12,187 bases of DNA from Anaerolineae bacterium (GCA_020848855.1 JADLHH010000281.1:1-12187); one strand, 5' to 3'. Numbered from the stretch's first letter, positions 1 through 7,029 are shown. A program made the numbers and translations. The notes: a model not told the origin generated them from the sequence alone.

Positions 1-105
1 AAACGCGGGTGCTAAAAACGCAGAATGGGCAGAACACCTCCGAGGCTAAGTGGGGGCAAAAAATACTATTTCGACGGCTGGGGTTTGCCGCCTCAAAACC
101 GTCGC

Positions 106-116
106 TTGACCGTCAA
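106..116. promoter_or_regulatory. small inverted repeat upstream of the lacI promoter
   Basis: TTGAC-C-GTCAA is a perfect 5-bp inverted repeat around one central base. It sits 22 bp upstream of the -35 hexamer of the promoter for the LacI-type gene. It is a possible regulator binding site. With only 5-bp arms, chance occurrence is quite possible. Confidence 0.2.
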
Positions 117-138
117 ACGCAGGGCTTAACGATGACGC

Positions 139-167
139 TTGACGTTTTCATAACCGGAAAGTATATT
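139..167 (+). promoter_or_regulatory. sigma70-like promoter of the lacI-type gene
   Basis: TTGACG at 139-144 and TATATT at 162-167 are separated by exactly 17 bp. Each hexamer matches the bacterial housekeeping consensus at five of six positions. Transcription would start near 174, giving a leader of about 125 nt before the LacI-family start at 300. The surrounding DNA (about 130-260) is more AT-rich than the genes, as expected for a promoter. This is the best promoter match I found in the window. Confidence 0.6.
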
Positions 168-231
168 GGAATCAAAATATCTGTCAAGTTGATAAGCTGA
201 CGCGCGAAAGCTGAATACATTCCCAGGTTAG

Positions 232-250
232 ATACTTTGCACCGAAGTAT
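232..250. promoter_or_regulatory. candidate operator in the lacI leader
   Basis: ATACTT (232-237) and AAGTAT (245-250) form a perfect 6-bp inverted repeat with a 7-nt spacer. It lies between the predicted transcription start and the LacI-family start codon, a normal place for an autoregulatory operator. Known LacI-family operators usually have a central CG and tighter half-sites, which this lacks. The assignment to the adjacent regulator is inference. Confidence 0.25.
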
Positions 251-299
251 TTCAGTGATGACACAACTCAGCCTTATTCTGTAAAGTGACCTGAACCCC

Positions 300-1337
300 A
301 TGGTCGTCCGGCTAAAAGATATCGCCGCACAAGCCGGCGTCTCCACGACGACCGTCTCGCGCATTCTCAACGGGCGGGACAGCGGTATCCCCATCCGCGA
401 AGAAACCCGCCAGAAGGTGATCGCGCTGGCAGCGAAGATGGGATACCGCCCTAACATTCTGGCGCGCGCCCTGCGCGGCAGCCACAGCACCCTGCTGGGC
501 GTGATCGCAGTCAACATCACCAGCCTGTTCCACACGCAGATATTACGCGGCATCAACGACACGGCGATCAGGCGCAGCTACCGCGTGTTTCTGGGGCACG
601 TACAACGTGACATGGACATCGCCCTCGACTACAGCTCGATGTTTGAACAGTCGCACGCCGACGGTATTCTGATCGTCGGGGAGCTTCAAGGGCATATCGA
701 AGCCATCGATGTACTGATGCAGCATCATCGCTATCTGGTCGGCGTCAGCGACCGCATGAGCAGGAGCACGTACCCCGGCGTGTATACTGACAATGTGCTG
801 GGGGCGCGATTAGCATTGGATCATTTGTGGTCGCTGGGGCATCGCCGGATCATGTGCGTGAACGATTCGTCGCTTCAGGATGGGCGACTACGCTGCGAAA
901 CCTACGAACGCTACATGCGCGAGCGCGGGGCGGCGGCGCAGATTCAGGTGGTGGAAACGCCGCGCTCGCTGCAAGCCAGCCTGCAAGCGGGGACGGCAAT
1001 CTTCGCTGCGAAGGAACTGCCAACGGCGATTTTCGCCGTCAACGATGCGATTGCTATCGGGCTGATGCAGGCGGCATTTCAGGCGGAAATCCCCGTGCCG
1101 AGCAAGGTTTCCATCGTCGGCTTCGACGATATCGACATCGCGCCGTTTACGATCCCGCCGCTAACGACCATCCGACAATCCGGCTTCGAGTTAGGCGCGG
1201 TCGCCACCACGCTGCTGATCGACATGATTCAGGCGGGGCGCGAAAGTGCAGATGTAGAAGACATTGTGTTGACGCCGACGCTGGTGGAGCGCCAATCGAC
1301 GGCGCCACTGCGCGGCAGGAGCAGAAAACATGTCTGA
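300..1337 (+). CDS. LacI-family transcriptional regulator
   Basis: This is a 345-residue DNA-binding repressor or activator of the LacI/GalR type, the usual length for the family. Residues 4-25 are a classic N-terminal helix-turn-helix (KDIAAQAGVSTTTVSRILNG), followed by the hinge helix region (YRPNILARAL). Residues from about 60 to 335 are a periplasmic-binding-protein-like effector domain. It has the diagnostic DNVLGARLALDHL, FAVNDAIAIG and SIVGFDDID segments and the late LTTIRQ segment. The ATG at 300 puts the helix-turn-helix at the expected distance from the N-terminus, though no clear Shine-Dalgarno precedes it. Its last 8 nt overlap the start of the SDR gene (ATGTCTGA), so the two are probably translated together. 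The effector is probably a sugar or sugar derivative, judged from the family and neighbours. Confidence 0.95.
   Translation: MVVRLKDIAAQAGVSTTTVSRILNGRDSGIPIREETRQKVIALAAKMGYRPNILARALRGSHSTLLGVIAVNITSLFHTQILRGINDTAIRRSYRVFLGHVQRDMDIALDYSSMFEQSHADGILIVGELQGHIEAIDVLMQHHRYLVGVSDRMSRSTYPGVYTDNVLGARLALDHLWSLGHRRIMCVNDSSLQDGRLRCETYERYMRERGAAAQIQVVETPRSLQASLQAGTAIFAAKELPTAIFAVNDAIAIGLMQAAFQAEIPVPSKVSIVGFDDIDIAPFTIPPLTTIRQSGFELGAVATTLLIDMIQAGRESADVEDIVLTPTLVERQSTAPLRGRSRKHV
1317..1321 (+). promoter_or_regulatory. Shine-Dalgarno of the SDR gene inside lacI
   Basis: AGGAG lies within the 3' end of the LacI-family reading frame, 8 nt before the ATG at 1330. It supports that start, and so the 8-nt overlap and translational coupling of the two genes. 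Confidence 0.6.
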
Positions 1338-2316
1338 ACGAATACTGGTCACTGGCGCGAGTGGCAAAGTGGGGCAAGCTTTCATCAACAGGCTGCTGGA
1401 CGATCCTGTCTACGAGCGTTTTGTTGTGCGGGCGCTGCTGCACAGCCGCACACTGCCGCCGCGCGAACGGCTGGAAACGGTGCGCGGCTCAATTTCGGAT
1501 CGCGTGTTGGTCGAAGACGCGATGCGGGATGTGACCCACGTGCTGCACCTGGCGACCGTCAAGGAAACGCCCGAAGCGATCATGGATGTGGCAGTGAAAG
1601 GGTTGTTCTGGCTGCTGGAAACCTGCCGCAGCAGCCCGACGTTCAAGCAGTTCATCCTGATCGGCGGCGACGCGGCGGTGGGGCACTTCGTTTACCCCAA
1701 GCCCTCTCCCGTGACTGAGACGCAACCGTTCACACCCTACGAAGGCTGCTATGCGCTCTCCAAAGTGCTGGAAGAAGTCATGCTGGAGCAGTATTACATC
1801 CAGTACGACCTGAACGGCTGCTGTCTGCGCGCGCCCTGGATTATGGCGAAGGATGACTTCAGATATCAGCTTTCGTTCGGGCAAGACGTATTCGGCGCGC
1901 CGCGCTGGTGTGAATACGTTGACAAGGAAAAGGCGGCGCAGTACGTCGAGATGCAGACTATCCCGGTGATGCTCGATGCTGACGGCAAGCCGATCAAACG
2001 CAATTTTGTCCATGTGGACGATCTGGTCAGCGCCATCCTGTGCGCGCTGGATGCGCCCGGCGCGCACCAGCAAACGTTCAACGTCTGCATGGACGAACCC
2101 GTCGACTACCGCGTCGTCGGTGATTATCTGGCGACGACGCGCGGGCTGCCCAGTGTGGATATCGTCACTCCCTATCATTCGACCTGGCTCGACAACAGCA
2201 AAGCGAAATTTGTGCTCGGCTGGCGACCCCAATACGATCTTCTGAAAATGATTGACGCTGCCTGGGATTACCAGCGTGCGGAGGATGATCCGCGCATCAT
2301 CTGGTATCCCGGCTGA
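1330..2316 (+). CDS. NAD(P)-dependent epimerase/dehydratase (extended SDR)
   Basis: This is a 328-residue soluble oxidoreductase of the extended short-chain dehydrogenase family, which acts mostly on nucleotide sugars or sugar acids. The N-terminus has the Rossmann glycine motif GASGKVG (G9, G12, G15). Y141 and K145 form the YxxxK catalytic pair in YALSK. NFVHVDDLVSAI is the typical C-terminal helix of epimerases, and LDNSKAKFVLGWRP near the end is also typical. The segment where most extended SDRs carry a catalytic Ser/Thr (SS-S/T-x-x-x-Y-G) reads GGDAAVG, with D114 at the aligned position; this is unusual. The start at 1330 has a good AGGAG 8 nt upstream and overlaps the LacI-family gene. 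Being coupled to a LacI-type regulator and followed by an MFS transporter points to carbohydrate or sugar-acid metabolism. The substrate cannot be read from the sequence. Confidence 0.9.
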   Translation: MSERILVTGASGKVGQAFINRLLDDPVYERFVVRALLHSRTLPPRERLETVRGSISDRVLVEDAMRDVTHVLHLATVKETPEAIMDVAVKGLFWLLETCRSSPTFKQFILIGGDAAVGHFVYPKPSPVTETQPFTPYEGCYALSKVLEEVMLEQYYIQYDLNGCCLRAPWIMAKDDFRYQLSFGQDVFGAPRWCEYVDKEKAAQYVEMQTIPVMLDADGKPIKRNFVHVDDLVSAILCALDAPGAHQQTFNVCMDEPVDYRVVGDYLATTRGLPSVDIVTPYHSTWLDNSKAKFVLGWRPQYDLLKMIDAAWDYQRAEDDPRIIWYPG

Positions 2317-2330
2317 AATACTGAATGAGA

Positions 2331-2445
2331 TTGCGTAATTGCCAGCATGAAGGCTTGCGCGACACCGTCCGCGTGGATGTGATGCAGTGTCTCCATGCCG
2401 AAATTCGGCAGCGCCACCTCGTCGCCCCGACAGTTCCTCGATCAT
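2331..2445 (-). pseudogene. decayed NAD-epimerase fragment
   Basis: Between the SDR and MFS genes the minus strand encodes a short stretch resembling the C-terminal third of another NAD-dependent epimerase. One frame reads MIEELS (2445 down to 2428). After an apparent 2-nt loss, a second frame reads GDEVALPNFGMETLHHIHA and continues DGVAQAFMLAI (2426 down to about 2337). The LPNFG-x-ET-x-HH-x-HADD-x-AQAF pattern is familiar to me from NAD-dependent epimerases of the 'vHPGHIVGPGW...' type. No start, no Rossmann N-terminus and no full frame are present; a TGA lies in frame at 2442-2444. It is therefore read as a gene relic. It is not a copy of the neighbouring SDR, whose equivalent segment is NFVHVDDLVSAI. 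The rest of the 297-nt gap (2446-2613) shows no recognisable gene. Confidence 0.45.
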
Positions 2446-2613
2446 GGTCTCCTGCTCCGGTACTGGAAGTGGGCGGCTTCGGTGTGACCGACGATCAATG
2501 ATACCGCCCGCTCCTTCTACCGGCACGGCTTCCCCGGTGGATATGCTGGCGATTGCTGCGCGTGGTCGGCGTCGGTAAAATTACGGCGCATCGTCGCTAT
2601 TAACAGAGACTCC

Positions 2614-3831
2614 ATGTTCGCGAATCCCCTTGCAGTCAAACAAGCCAGCACGAACTATCGTTGGATAATCCTGATATTGTGCGCCGTGACGCCGTTGTTC
2701 GTGGTGACACTGCCGAACATGTCGCTGCCGCCGCTGTTTGCCGCCATCAGCGCAGACCTGAATTTATCACTGGTCGAAGTTGGGACGATCTGGGGCGCAG
2801 GCTCGTTCGCTGGAATCTTCTTCGCGCTGGTCGGCGGCACATTGGGGGATCGCTTCGGAACCCGCGCCGTGCTGTTTGCCGCCTGTCTCATGACCGGGCT
2901 GCTAGGGCTGATCCGCAGTTTCGCGGTCGATTTCACGACGCTGCTGCTCACCATGCTGGCGTTTGGCGTTTTTCAGGCGGTCATCCCGGTGATGCTGTTC
3001 AAGGTGGCGCGGCAGTGGTTTCCTGCCGAGCAGCTTGGAACCGCCAGCGGCATCATTTCGGCGGGCTTTGCCAGTGGGCTGCTGCTGGGTCCGCTGCTCA
3101 GCACCAGCGTGATCCTGCCAGCGCTGGGCGGCTGGCGGCAGGTGCTGGTGTTCTATGGGGTTATCGCCATCACGGTCAGCGTGCTTTGGCTGGTCATCCA
3201 CCCGCCGACCCGCTATTCGGGGTCGAACCGCCCGCCACGCCTCTCCCTGAGAGCGAGCCTGCGCCATATCGTGGGGCTGCGCAACCTGTGGATTCTGGGT
3301 ATCGCCGGCTTGGGAGTCAGCGCCTGTTTTCAGGGGTTCAGCGGCTATCTGCCGACCTACCTCAAGGCGATTGGCTGGGGAAATCTGGAGGCTGACCGTA
3401 CGCTGGCGGCATTCTTCGTCACCAGCCTGCTGGCGGTCGTTCCCCTGTCGATTCTCTCGGATCGGCTGCGGCTGCGGCGCGGCTTTCTGATATTCGCTGC
3501 GCTCGTGTTGTCGGCAGGCGTGGGGCTGCTCGGTATCGTCGACGGCGCGCAGGTCGTGCTGGTGATCTCCGCAACGGGCTTCATATTCGATTCGCTTATG
3601 GCGATACTCAACGCCAGCGTGCTGGAAGTCGAAGGCGTTACCGATCTTTACGCCGGGACAGCCATCGGTTTTGCCACGATGATCCGCAATCTCGGCGGGA
3701 CGATTTCGCCGCCCATCGGCAACGGTCTGGCGACATTGGGATACAGCGTACCCTTCCTGTTCTGGGGCTGTACGGGGTTGTTCGCGGTCATCATGTTCGC
3801 ATTCCTCAACCGGTCGCCCAAACCGAAGTGA
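2614..3831 (+). CDS. MFS transporter
   Basis: This is a 405-residue integral membrane protein with about 12 hydrophobic helices, the normal size for a major facilitator superfamily porter. MFS motif A is clear in the loop after helix 2 (GGTLGDRFGTR, residues 74-84). A degenerate counterpart, SDRLRLRRG, occurs in the second half. The central loop (about residues 195-215) is basic and polar, as expected between the two six-helix bundles. The ATG at 2614 has only a weak purine stretch upstream. Lying downstream of a LacI-type regulator and an SDR, it may import the substrate of that pathway. The 297-nt gap leaves co-transcription open. The general fold resembles CynX/NimT-like and other organic-anion porters; substrate unknown. 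Confidence 0.9.
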   Translation: MFANPLAVKQASTNYRWIILILCAVTPLFVVTLPNMSLPPLFAAISADLNLSLVEVGTIWGAGSFAGIFFALVGGTLGDRFGTRAVLFAACLMTGLLGLIRSFAVDFTTLLLTMLAFGVFQAVIPVMLFKVARQWFPAEQLGTASGIISAGFASGLLLGPLLSTSVILPALGGWRQVLVFYGVIAITVSVLWLVIHPPTRYSGSNRPPRLSLRASLRHIVGLRNLWILGIAGLGVSACFQGFSGYLPTYLKAIGWGNLEADRTLAAFFVTSLLAVVPLSILSDRLRLRRGFLIFAALVLSAGVGLLGIVDGAQVVLVISATGFIFDSLMAILNASVLEVEGVTDLYAGTAIGFATMIRNLGGTISPPIGNGLATLGYSVPFLFWGCTGLFAVIMFAFLNRSPKPK

Positions 3832-3855
3832 CCGGTCTCGTCCGCTGGCGGCATT

Positions 3856-4137
3856 TCAGATTTCGAGCCGCACGGTAACCGTATCGCCCTCTTCGAGCTT
3901 CTCAGCTTTGCGAACGTTCGCCTTGACAGGCACAAGGTAGAGTCCGTCTTTGGGAAACAGTGACGTCTTAAACTCAGTCCTGCCGATGCGAACCCGCACC
4001 GGAATCACGCCCCAGCCATAGGTGACGAACTCGGATATCCCCTTGATGTCGCGGCTCTGCGCCTCTGGAACCGCCACGAAGTACCACGGTGCGGGTCCAC
4101 GCCAAAACAGAATTTCGCCATCGAATTCGATATTCAT
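3856..4137 (-). CDS. DUF1905 domain protein
   Basis: This small protein of 93 residues consists almost entirely of a DUF1905 domain. It opens with FDGEILFWRGPAPWYFVAVP, carries a central YGWGVIPVRVRIG strand pair and the FKTSLFPKDG-YLVPVKANVRKA segment, and ends GDTVTVRLEI. DUF1905 proteins are small beta-rich proteins of unknown biochemical role, often annotated with YdeI/OmpD-associated proteins. The start at 4137 puts the domain at the N-terminus. The frame is open upstream to 4266, but that extra 43 residues do not resemble the family, and a predicted promoter falls inside it. The gene converges on the MFS gene, with 24 nt between stops, and lies 134 nt downstream of the UPF0261 gene on the same strand. 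Confidence 0.75.
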   Translation of the reverse strand: MNIEFDGEILFWRGPAPWYFVAVPEAQSRDIKGISEFVTYGWGVIPVRVRIGRTEFKTSLFPKDGLYLVPVKANVRKAEKLEEGDTVTVRLEI

Positions 4138-4202
4138 GGGTGCGTCCAACGCCTGACGATCATCGGCAACACAAGGATGCATTGCGGGAAAGGTGTTCAT
4201 AC

Positions 4203-4211
4203 AGAATACCA
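4203..4211 (-). promoter_or_regulatory. candidate extended -10 promoter for the DUF1905 gene
   Basis: On the minus strand TGGTATTCT fits an extended -10 element (TGn followed by TATTCT, five of six to TATAAT). It would start transcription near 4196 and give a leader of about 60 nt before the ATG at 4137. The -35 region 17 bp upstream (TTCGAG) is poor. If real, it favours the short form of the protein. Confidence 0.3.
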
Positions 4212-4271
4212 CATTCCCGGATGATCTCGAATGGGTGTTCGAATACGTGGCGGTTCGCCCCATCACCCGCT

Positions 4272-5480
4272 TTATGGGAGCATCTCCAGCAGCAAATCAG
4301 CAGCTTTCCCGGAGAATTCCGGGTCGTTGATGTTGTGATTCATCTCGATCACCGGTATCCCTGCCTTCACGTTCCGTCGGATCGCTTCGAAGCACGCGGC
4401 ATCGGCTTCGACATCCCAGAACGGGTTGCCTTCGCTGTCCAGCATGGACACACCCTTAAGCGGCAGCAGAATGGCGACTGCCGCTGTCGCCGCGTTCGCT
4501 GCCGCCGCGATCATCTCGCCGATGCGCCGGTTCTCGTCCACGTTCGTCCGCAGCAGCGTCACGTTTGGGTTCCACTGGTACAGGTTCCGCGCCCGGTAGC
4601 GCTCCGGCACGGTTTCGATGCCGCCAAAGTTCGCCATGTCCACGCACCCCGGAACCAGCACCGCCGGAATGCCCACCCGCGACGCCGCCAGCATCCGCTC
4701 CGCGCCCGCATCGAATACACCGCCGCACACGGTGTCTGCCAGTTCGGTGGTCGTCAGGTCCAGCGCCCCCGTGATGTACCCATCGGCGATCAGGCTCTCC
4801 ATCGTCCGCCCACCGACGCCTGTCGCGTGAAATACCAACACTTCGTACCCATGCCTTTCCAGAATGCTCCGGGCATGGTTCACCGCCGTCGTCGTATTAC
4901 CGAACATCGACGCGGCGATCAGCGGCTTATCCGCCGCGACCGCCGGCGCTTCCGTCTGCACCATGCCGACGATTGCCCCGGCGGCGTTGGCGTAAATGCG
5001 CTGGCTGATGCGGTTGATCCCCGCCACGTCGACAATCGACGGCATGAAAACGATGTCCTTCATGCCCACGTAAGCGCTGACATCGCCGCCGCCGACCGTT
5101 GACACCATCACCTTCGGCACGCCGACCGGCAGTGTGCGCATAGCGGTTGTGGCAATCGACGTGCCGCCCGAACCGCCCATGCCGATGATGCCGTCGAGCC
5201 GCCCGTCGTCGTACAAACGCCGCACGACAACCGCCAGTCCGCGCGCCATCGTCTCCATCGCGTCGTCCTTGTGCCCGCCGTCGGCGAGAAGCGCGAGATC
5301 CCGCCCGCCGGCTGTGGCGACTTCCTGGCGCGTGATGTCCGGCGAAAAGCCCGCTTCGCCCATCACCCCAAAGTCAATCACCAGCGTGGCAATGTTGTCA
5401 GCCTGTTCAAGGATGTCGCGGAGGAAGGCGAATTCGACACCCTTGGTGTCCAACGCACCAACAATCACAATCGTTTTCAA
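4272..5480 (-). CDS. UPF0261 / Tm-1-like ATP-binding protein
   Basis: This is a 402-residue cytoplasmic protein of the UPF0261 (PF06792) family, the normal full length. The family shares its fold with the N-terminal half of the tomato antiviral protein Tm-1, and its bacterial role is not established. The N-terminus has the family hallmark (V/I)VGALDTKGVE-FLRD. GMGGSGGT (residues 100-107) is a glycine-rich loop consistent with nucleotide binding, followed by VPKVMVST. The C-terminus closes with the usual NHNINDPEF-G-A-LLLEML. The start is a TTG at 5478-5480, preceded at 7 nt by GAGGAG; family alignment begins at the following KTIVIVGALDTKG. The frame is open to an ATG at 5549, but that extension has no Shine-Dalgarno and no family similarity. 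In many genomes this gene neighbours a phosphoenolpyruvate-hydrolase-like TIM-barrel partner; none is present here. Confidence 0.9.
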   Translation of the reverse strand: MKTIVIVGALDTKGVEFAFLRDILEQADNIATLVIDFGVMGEAGFSPDITRQEVATAGGRDLALLADGGHKDDAMETMARGLAVVVRRLYDDGRLDGIIGMGGSGGTSIATTAMRTLPVGVPKVMVSTVGGGDVSAYVGMKDIVFMPSIVDVAGINRISQRIYANAAGAIVGMVQTEAPAVAADKPLIAASMFGNTTTAVNHARSILERHGYEVLVFHATGVGGRTMESLIADGYITGALDLTTTELADTVCGGVFDAGAERMLAASRVGIPAVLVPGCVDMANFGGIETVPERYRARNLYQWNPNVTLLRTNVDENRRIGEMIAAAANAATAAVAILLPLKGVSMLDSEGNPFWDVEADAACFEAIRRNVKAGIPVIEMNHNINDPEFSGKAADLLLEMLP

Positions 5481-5487
5481 AATAAGT

Positions 5488-5493
5488 CTCCTC
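5488..5493 (-). promoter_or_regulatory. Shine-Dalgarno that fixes the TTG start
   Basis: GAGGAG on the minus strand lies 7 nt before the TTG at 5480. It is a near-ideal ribosome binding site, and it decides in favour of the TTG over the upstream ATG at 5549. Confidence 0.7.
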
Positions 5494-5517
5494 AAAATGG
5501 TCAATATGTTCACATGC

Positions 5518-5529
5518 GGGTAATTACCC
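5518..5529. promoter_or_regulatory. 12-bp palindrome upstream of UPF0261
   Basis: GGGTAATTACCC is a perfect 12-bp palindrome, 37 bp upstream of the TTG start. Next to it, 5530-5540 holds the near-dyad GGAC-GT-GTCC. The AT-rich gap between the DUF3160 and UPF0261 genes (about 5494-5590) is where the UPF0261 promoter should be, so an operator is plausible. I could not pick a convincing -35/-10 pair. Confidence 0.3.
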
Positions 5530-5603
5530 CGGACGTGTCCAGATGTCATTAATTTCAGATTACACGCTTATGGGTTGATTTTACAGCGTGCCAGGACAAC
5601 GTA

Positions 5604-5641
5604 CCGGGCAGCGAGACTCAGACAGGACGCCCGCTGCCCGG
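5604..5641 (-). terminator. GC-rich hairpin after the DUF3160 gene
   Basis: CCGGGCAGCG (5604-5613) and CGCTGCCCGG (5632-5641) form a perfect 10-bp, very GC-rich stem with an 18-nt loop. It starts 11 nt beyond the DUF3160 stop codon. No U-tract follows in the minus direction, so it is not a classical intrinsic terminator. It may be a U-less terminator or a 3'-end stabiliser separating this transcript from UPF0261. Confidence 0.5.
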
Positions 5642-5652
5642 CTTGTCACTCG

Positions 5653-7029
5653 CTAATCACTCAGGTACGCCGCCGTCCAATCCGGGCGCGGCGGCAGGCT
5701 GCCATTAACGACCCGTTCGCGCCATTCCGCGTCGGTCATGCGCTCGTTGATGTCGCCGACGAATTCGTAGTAGCTGAAGACCGCCCCTCGCGCCACCTGC
5801 AACCGGTCACCCGGCGCGGGGATGACGACGTAGATATAGTCGACGCCGCCGACACCTTCCTGAAGCACCTGCTGGGTGGTCGTATTGCTCGCCACATCGG
5901 TCACTAGCGCCACAGGGTCAGGCGTGCCGCTGCCCTGATACAGCGTCCGCAGCAGGACATCCAGGTACGTCCCGTAGGTCTGGATCGCGTAATACGTATC
6001 GTCGTCCAGCGGCTCGTCCGTCAGTTCCCGAAGCGCCGCGTCCGCGAAGCTGCCAGCCTTGACCGCCAGTTCCCGAAGCGCATCCATGTCCGTCATCAGC
6101 CCAACCGGCTCGCCGAAAAAGCGATCCGGGTCAAGCACCCCGCGCGCATCGAGTCCCTGGTACAACAGCCCCGCGACAATCGCGATCCGCGCAAATACCA
6201 GCGGGTTCGGCTCGACATAACCGTAGCTCGCCAGCGGCGGACCACCCCCGCCGAAGCCGGTCGGCTGCTTGACGTACAGCACGGTGTCGTGGCGCAGTTC
6301 CGTCCAGCTTGCCAATCCCGCGTTCAAATCGCGCCGCAGCCAGGCGTCCGTCCGCATCAGCGGCGGATAGCCAGCAGGATCGCGCATCCACAGCGGCTGA
6401 AGCGTCCATAACCAACCGCCGTAGGTGTTTTCGAGCCAGTCGTTCGCCGTCAGCGACGTAATCTGCTGGCGCAGCCCGCTCATCTCCGCATCGTAGTTGA
6501 CAAAATCGTCAGCGCCCGCCTGCGCGATCAGATCGGCGGCAAGGCTCGACCCGTTCGCCGCCGGAATATCCAGACCCAGCGGCAGCACGCGCGGCTGTGC
6601 ATCCGTACCCACATACGGGAACATCAGGCGCTGCAGCACATAGCTGTCGAGCGTGAAGCGCTGCCCCATCAGCCGGAAGCCGCGCGATGCCGCTTCGACA
6701 TCTTCTGCATCGGTGCTTGCCGGCAGTACCAGACTGTTGATGCGCGGACCGGGAAGCGCCTCGACCCGCGCGCGGAAGTCGGCGAGCTTGCTCGCGTCCG
6801 ACAGGCTGGCGAGCGACATGTCTGCGCCGAAAACTTCGTCCGCCAGCGGCGCATATTCCGGCGGACCCAGATCGTCGACCGGACCGATCAGGAACGCCAG
6901 AATGTCCGAGACGCTCTGCCAGGTGGCATAGGCATCCGGCGCGGTTCTCAGCGCCCGCAGCAGCAGCAAGCCGGTCAGCGTCTCGTCGTCATATTTGGCG
7001 CGGAAGGTGATCCGGCTCAGCCACATCAT
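5653..7029 (-). CDS. DUF3160 protein, C-terminal part (after in-frame stop)
   Basis: This is the distal 458 codons of a large DUF3160 protein. It opens with MMWLSRITFRAKYDDETLTGLLLLRAL, which in intact family members follows directly on a YxPRGHY...LESYFR segment. That segment is still encoded in the same frame at 7030-7083, between the TAA and this ATG. Later parts are typical of the family: residues about 120-160 (GQRFTLDSYVLQRL), the LASYGYVEPNP region and a C-terminal VIPAPGDRLQVARGAVFSYYEF. The ATG at 7029 has no convincing ribosome binding site, so independent translation is doubtful. It is better read as the second half of one gene spanning 5653-8142. The function of DUF3160 is unknown; the first half carries a secretion signal, so this half would be extracellular if made as one chain. 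Confidence 0.8.
   Translation of the reverse strand: MMWLSRITFRAKYDDETLTGLLLLRALRTAPDAYATWQSVSDILAFLIGPVDDLGPPEYAPLADEVFGADMSLASLSDASKLADFRARVEALPGPRINSLVLPASTDAEDVEAASRGFRLMGQRFTLDSYVLQRLMFPYVGTDAQPRVLPLGLDIPAANGSSLAADLIAQAGADDFVNYDAEMSGLRQQITSLTANDWLENTYGGWLWTLQPLWMRDPAGYPPLMRTDAWLRRDLNAGLASWTELRHDTVLYVKQPTGFGGGGPPLASYGYVEPNPLVFARIAIVAGLLYQGLDARGVLDPDRFFGEPVGLMTDMDALRELAVKAGSFADAALRELTDEPLDDDTYYAIQTYGTYLDVLLRTLYQGSGTPDPVALVTDVASNTTTQQVLQEGVGGVDYIYVVIPAPGDRLQVARGAVFSYYEFVGDINERMTDAEWRERVVNGSLPPRPDWTAAYLSD

Noticed and set aside
9..200. 63-codon plus-strand reading frame at the left edge
   Set aside because: It has no recognisable protein pattern and no ribosome binding site, and its 3' part covers the strong promoter at 139-167.
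1489..2526. 345-codon minus-strand reading frame opposite the SDR gene
   Set aside because: It is antisense to a clear SDR, with Arg/His/Val-rich composition typical of a shadow frame. Only its start region overlaps the epimerase relic, and in another frame.
2387..2578. 63-codon plus-strand reading frame in the gap before the MFS gene
   Set aside because: It is Ser/Pro/Arg-rich with no family resemblance, and it overlies the minus-strand epimerase relic.
3842..3851. CCG-CTGG-CGG as a bidirectional terminator between the MFS and DUF1905 genes
   Set aside because: The stem is only 3 bp with no T-run on either side, which is too weak to call.
4089..5102. 337-codon plus-strand reading frame opposite UPF0261
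   Set aside because: It is very rich in Arg, His and Pro and has no domain pattern; it is the shadow of a clear minus-strand gene.
5481..5549. 23-residue N-terminal extension of UPF0261 from an ATG at 5549
   Set aside because: It has no Shine-Dalgarno, overlaps the palindrome and probable promoter, and has no family similarity. The TTG at 5480 has an excellent site.
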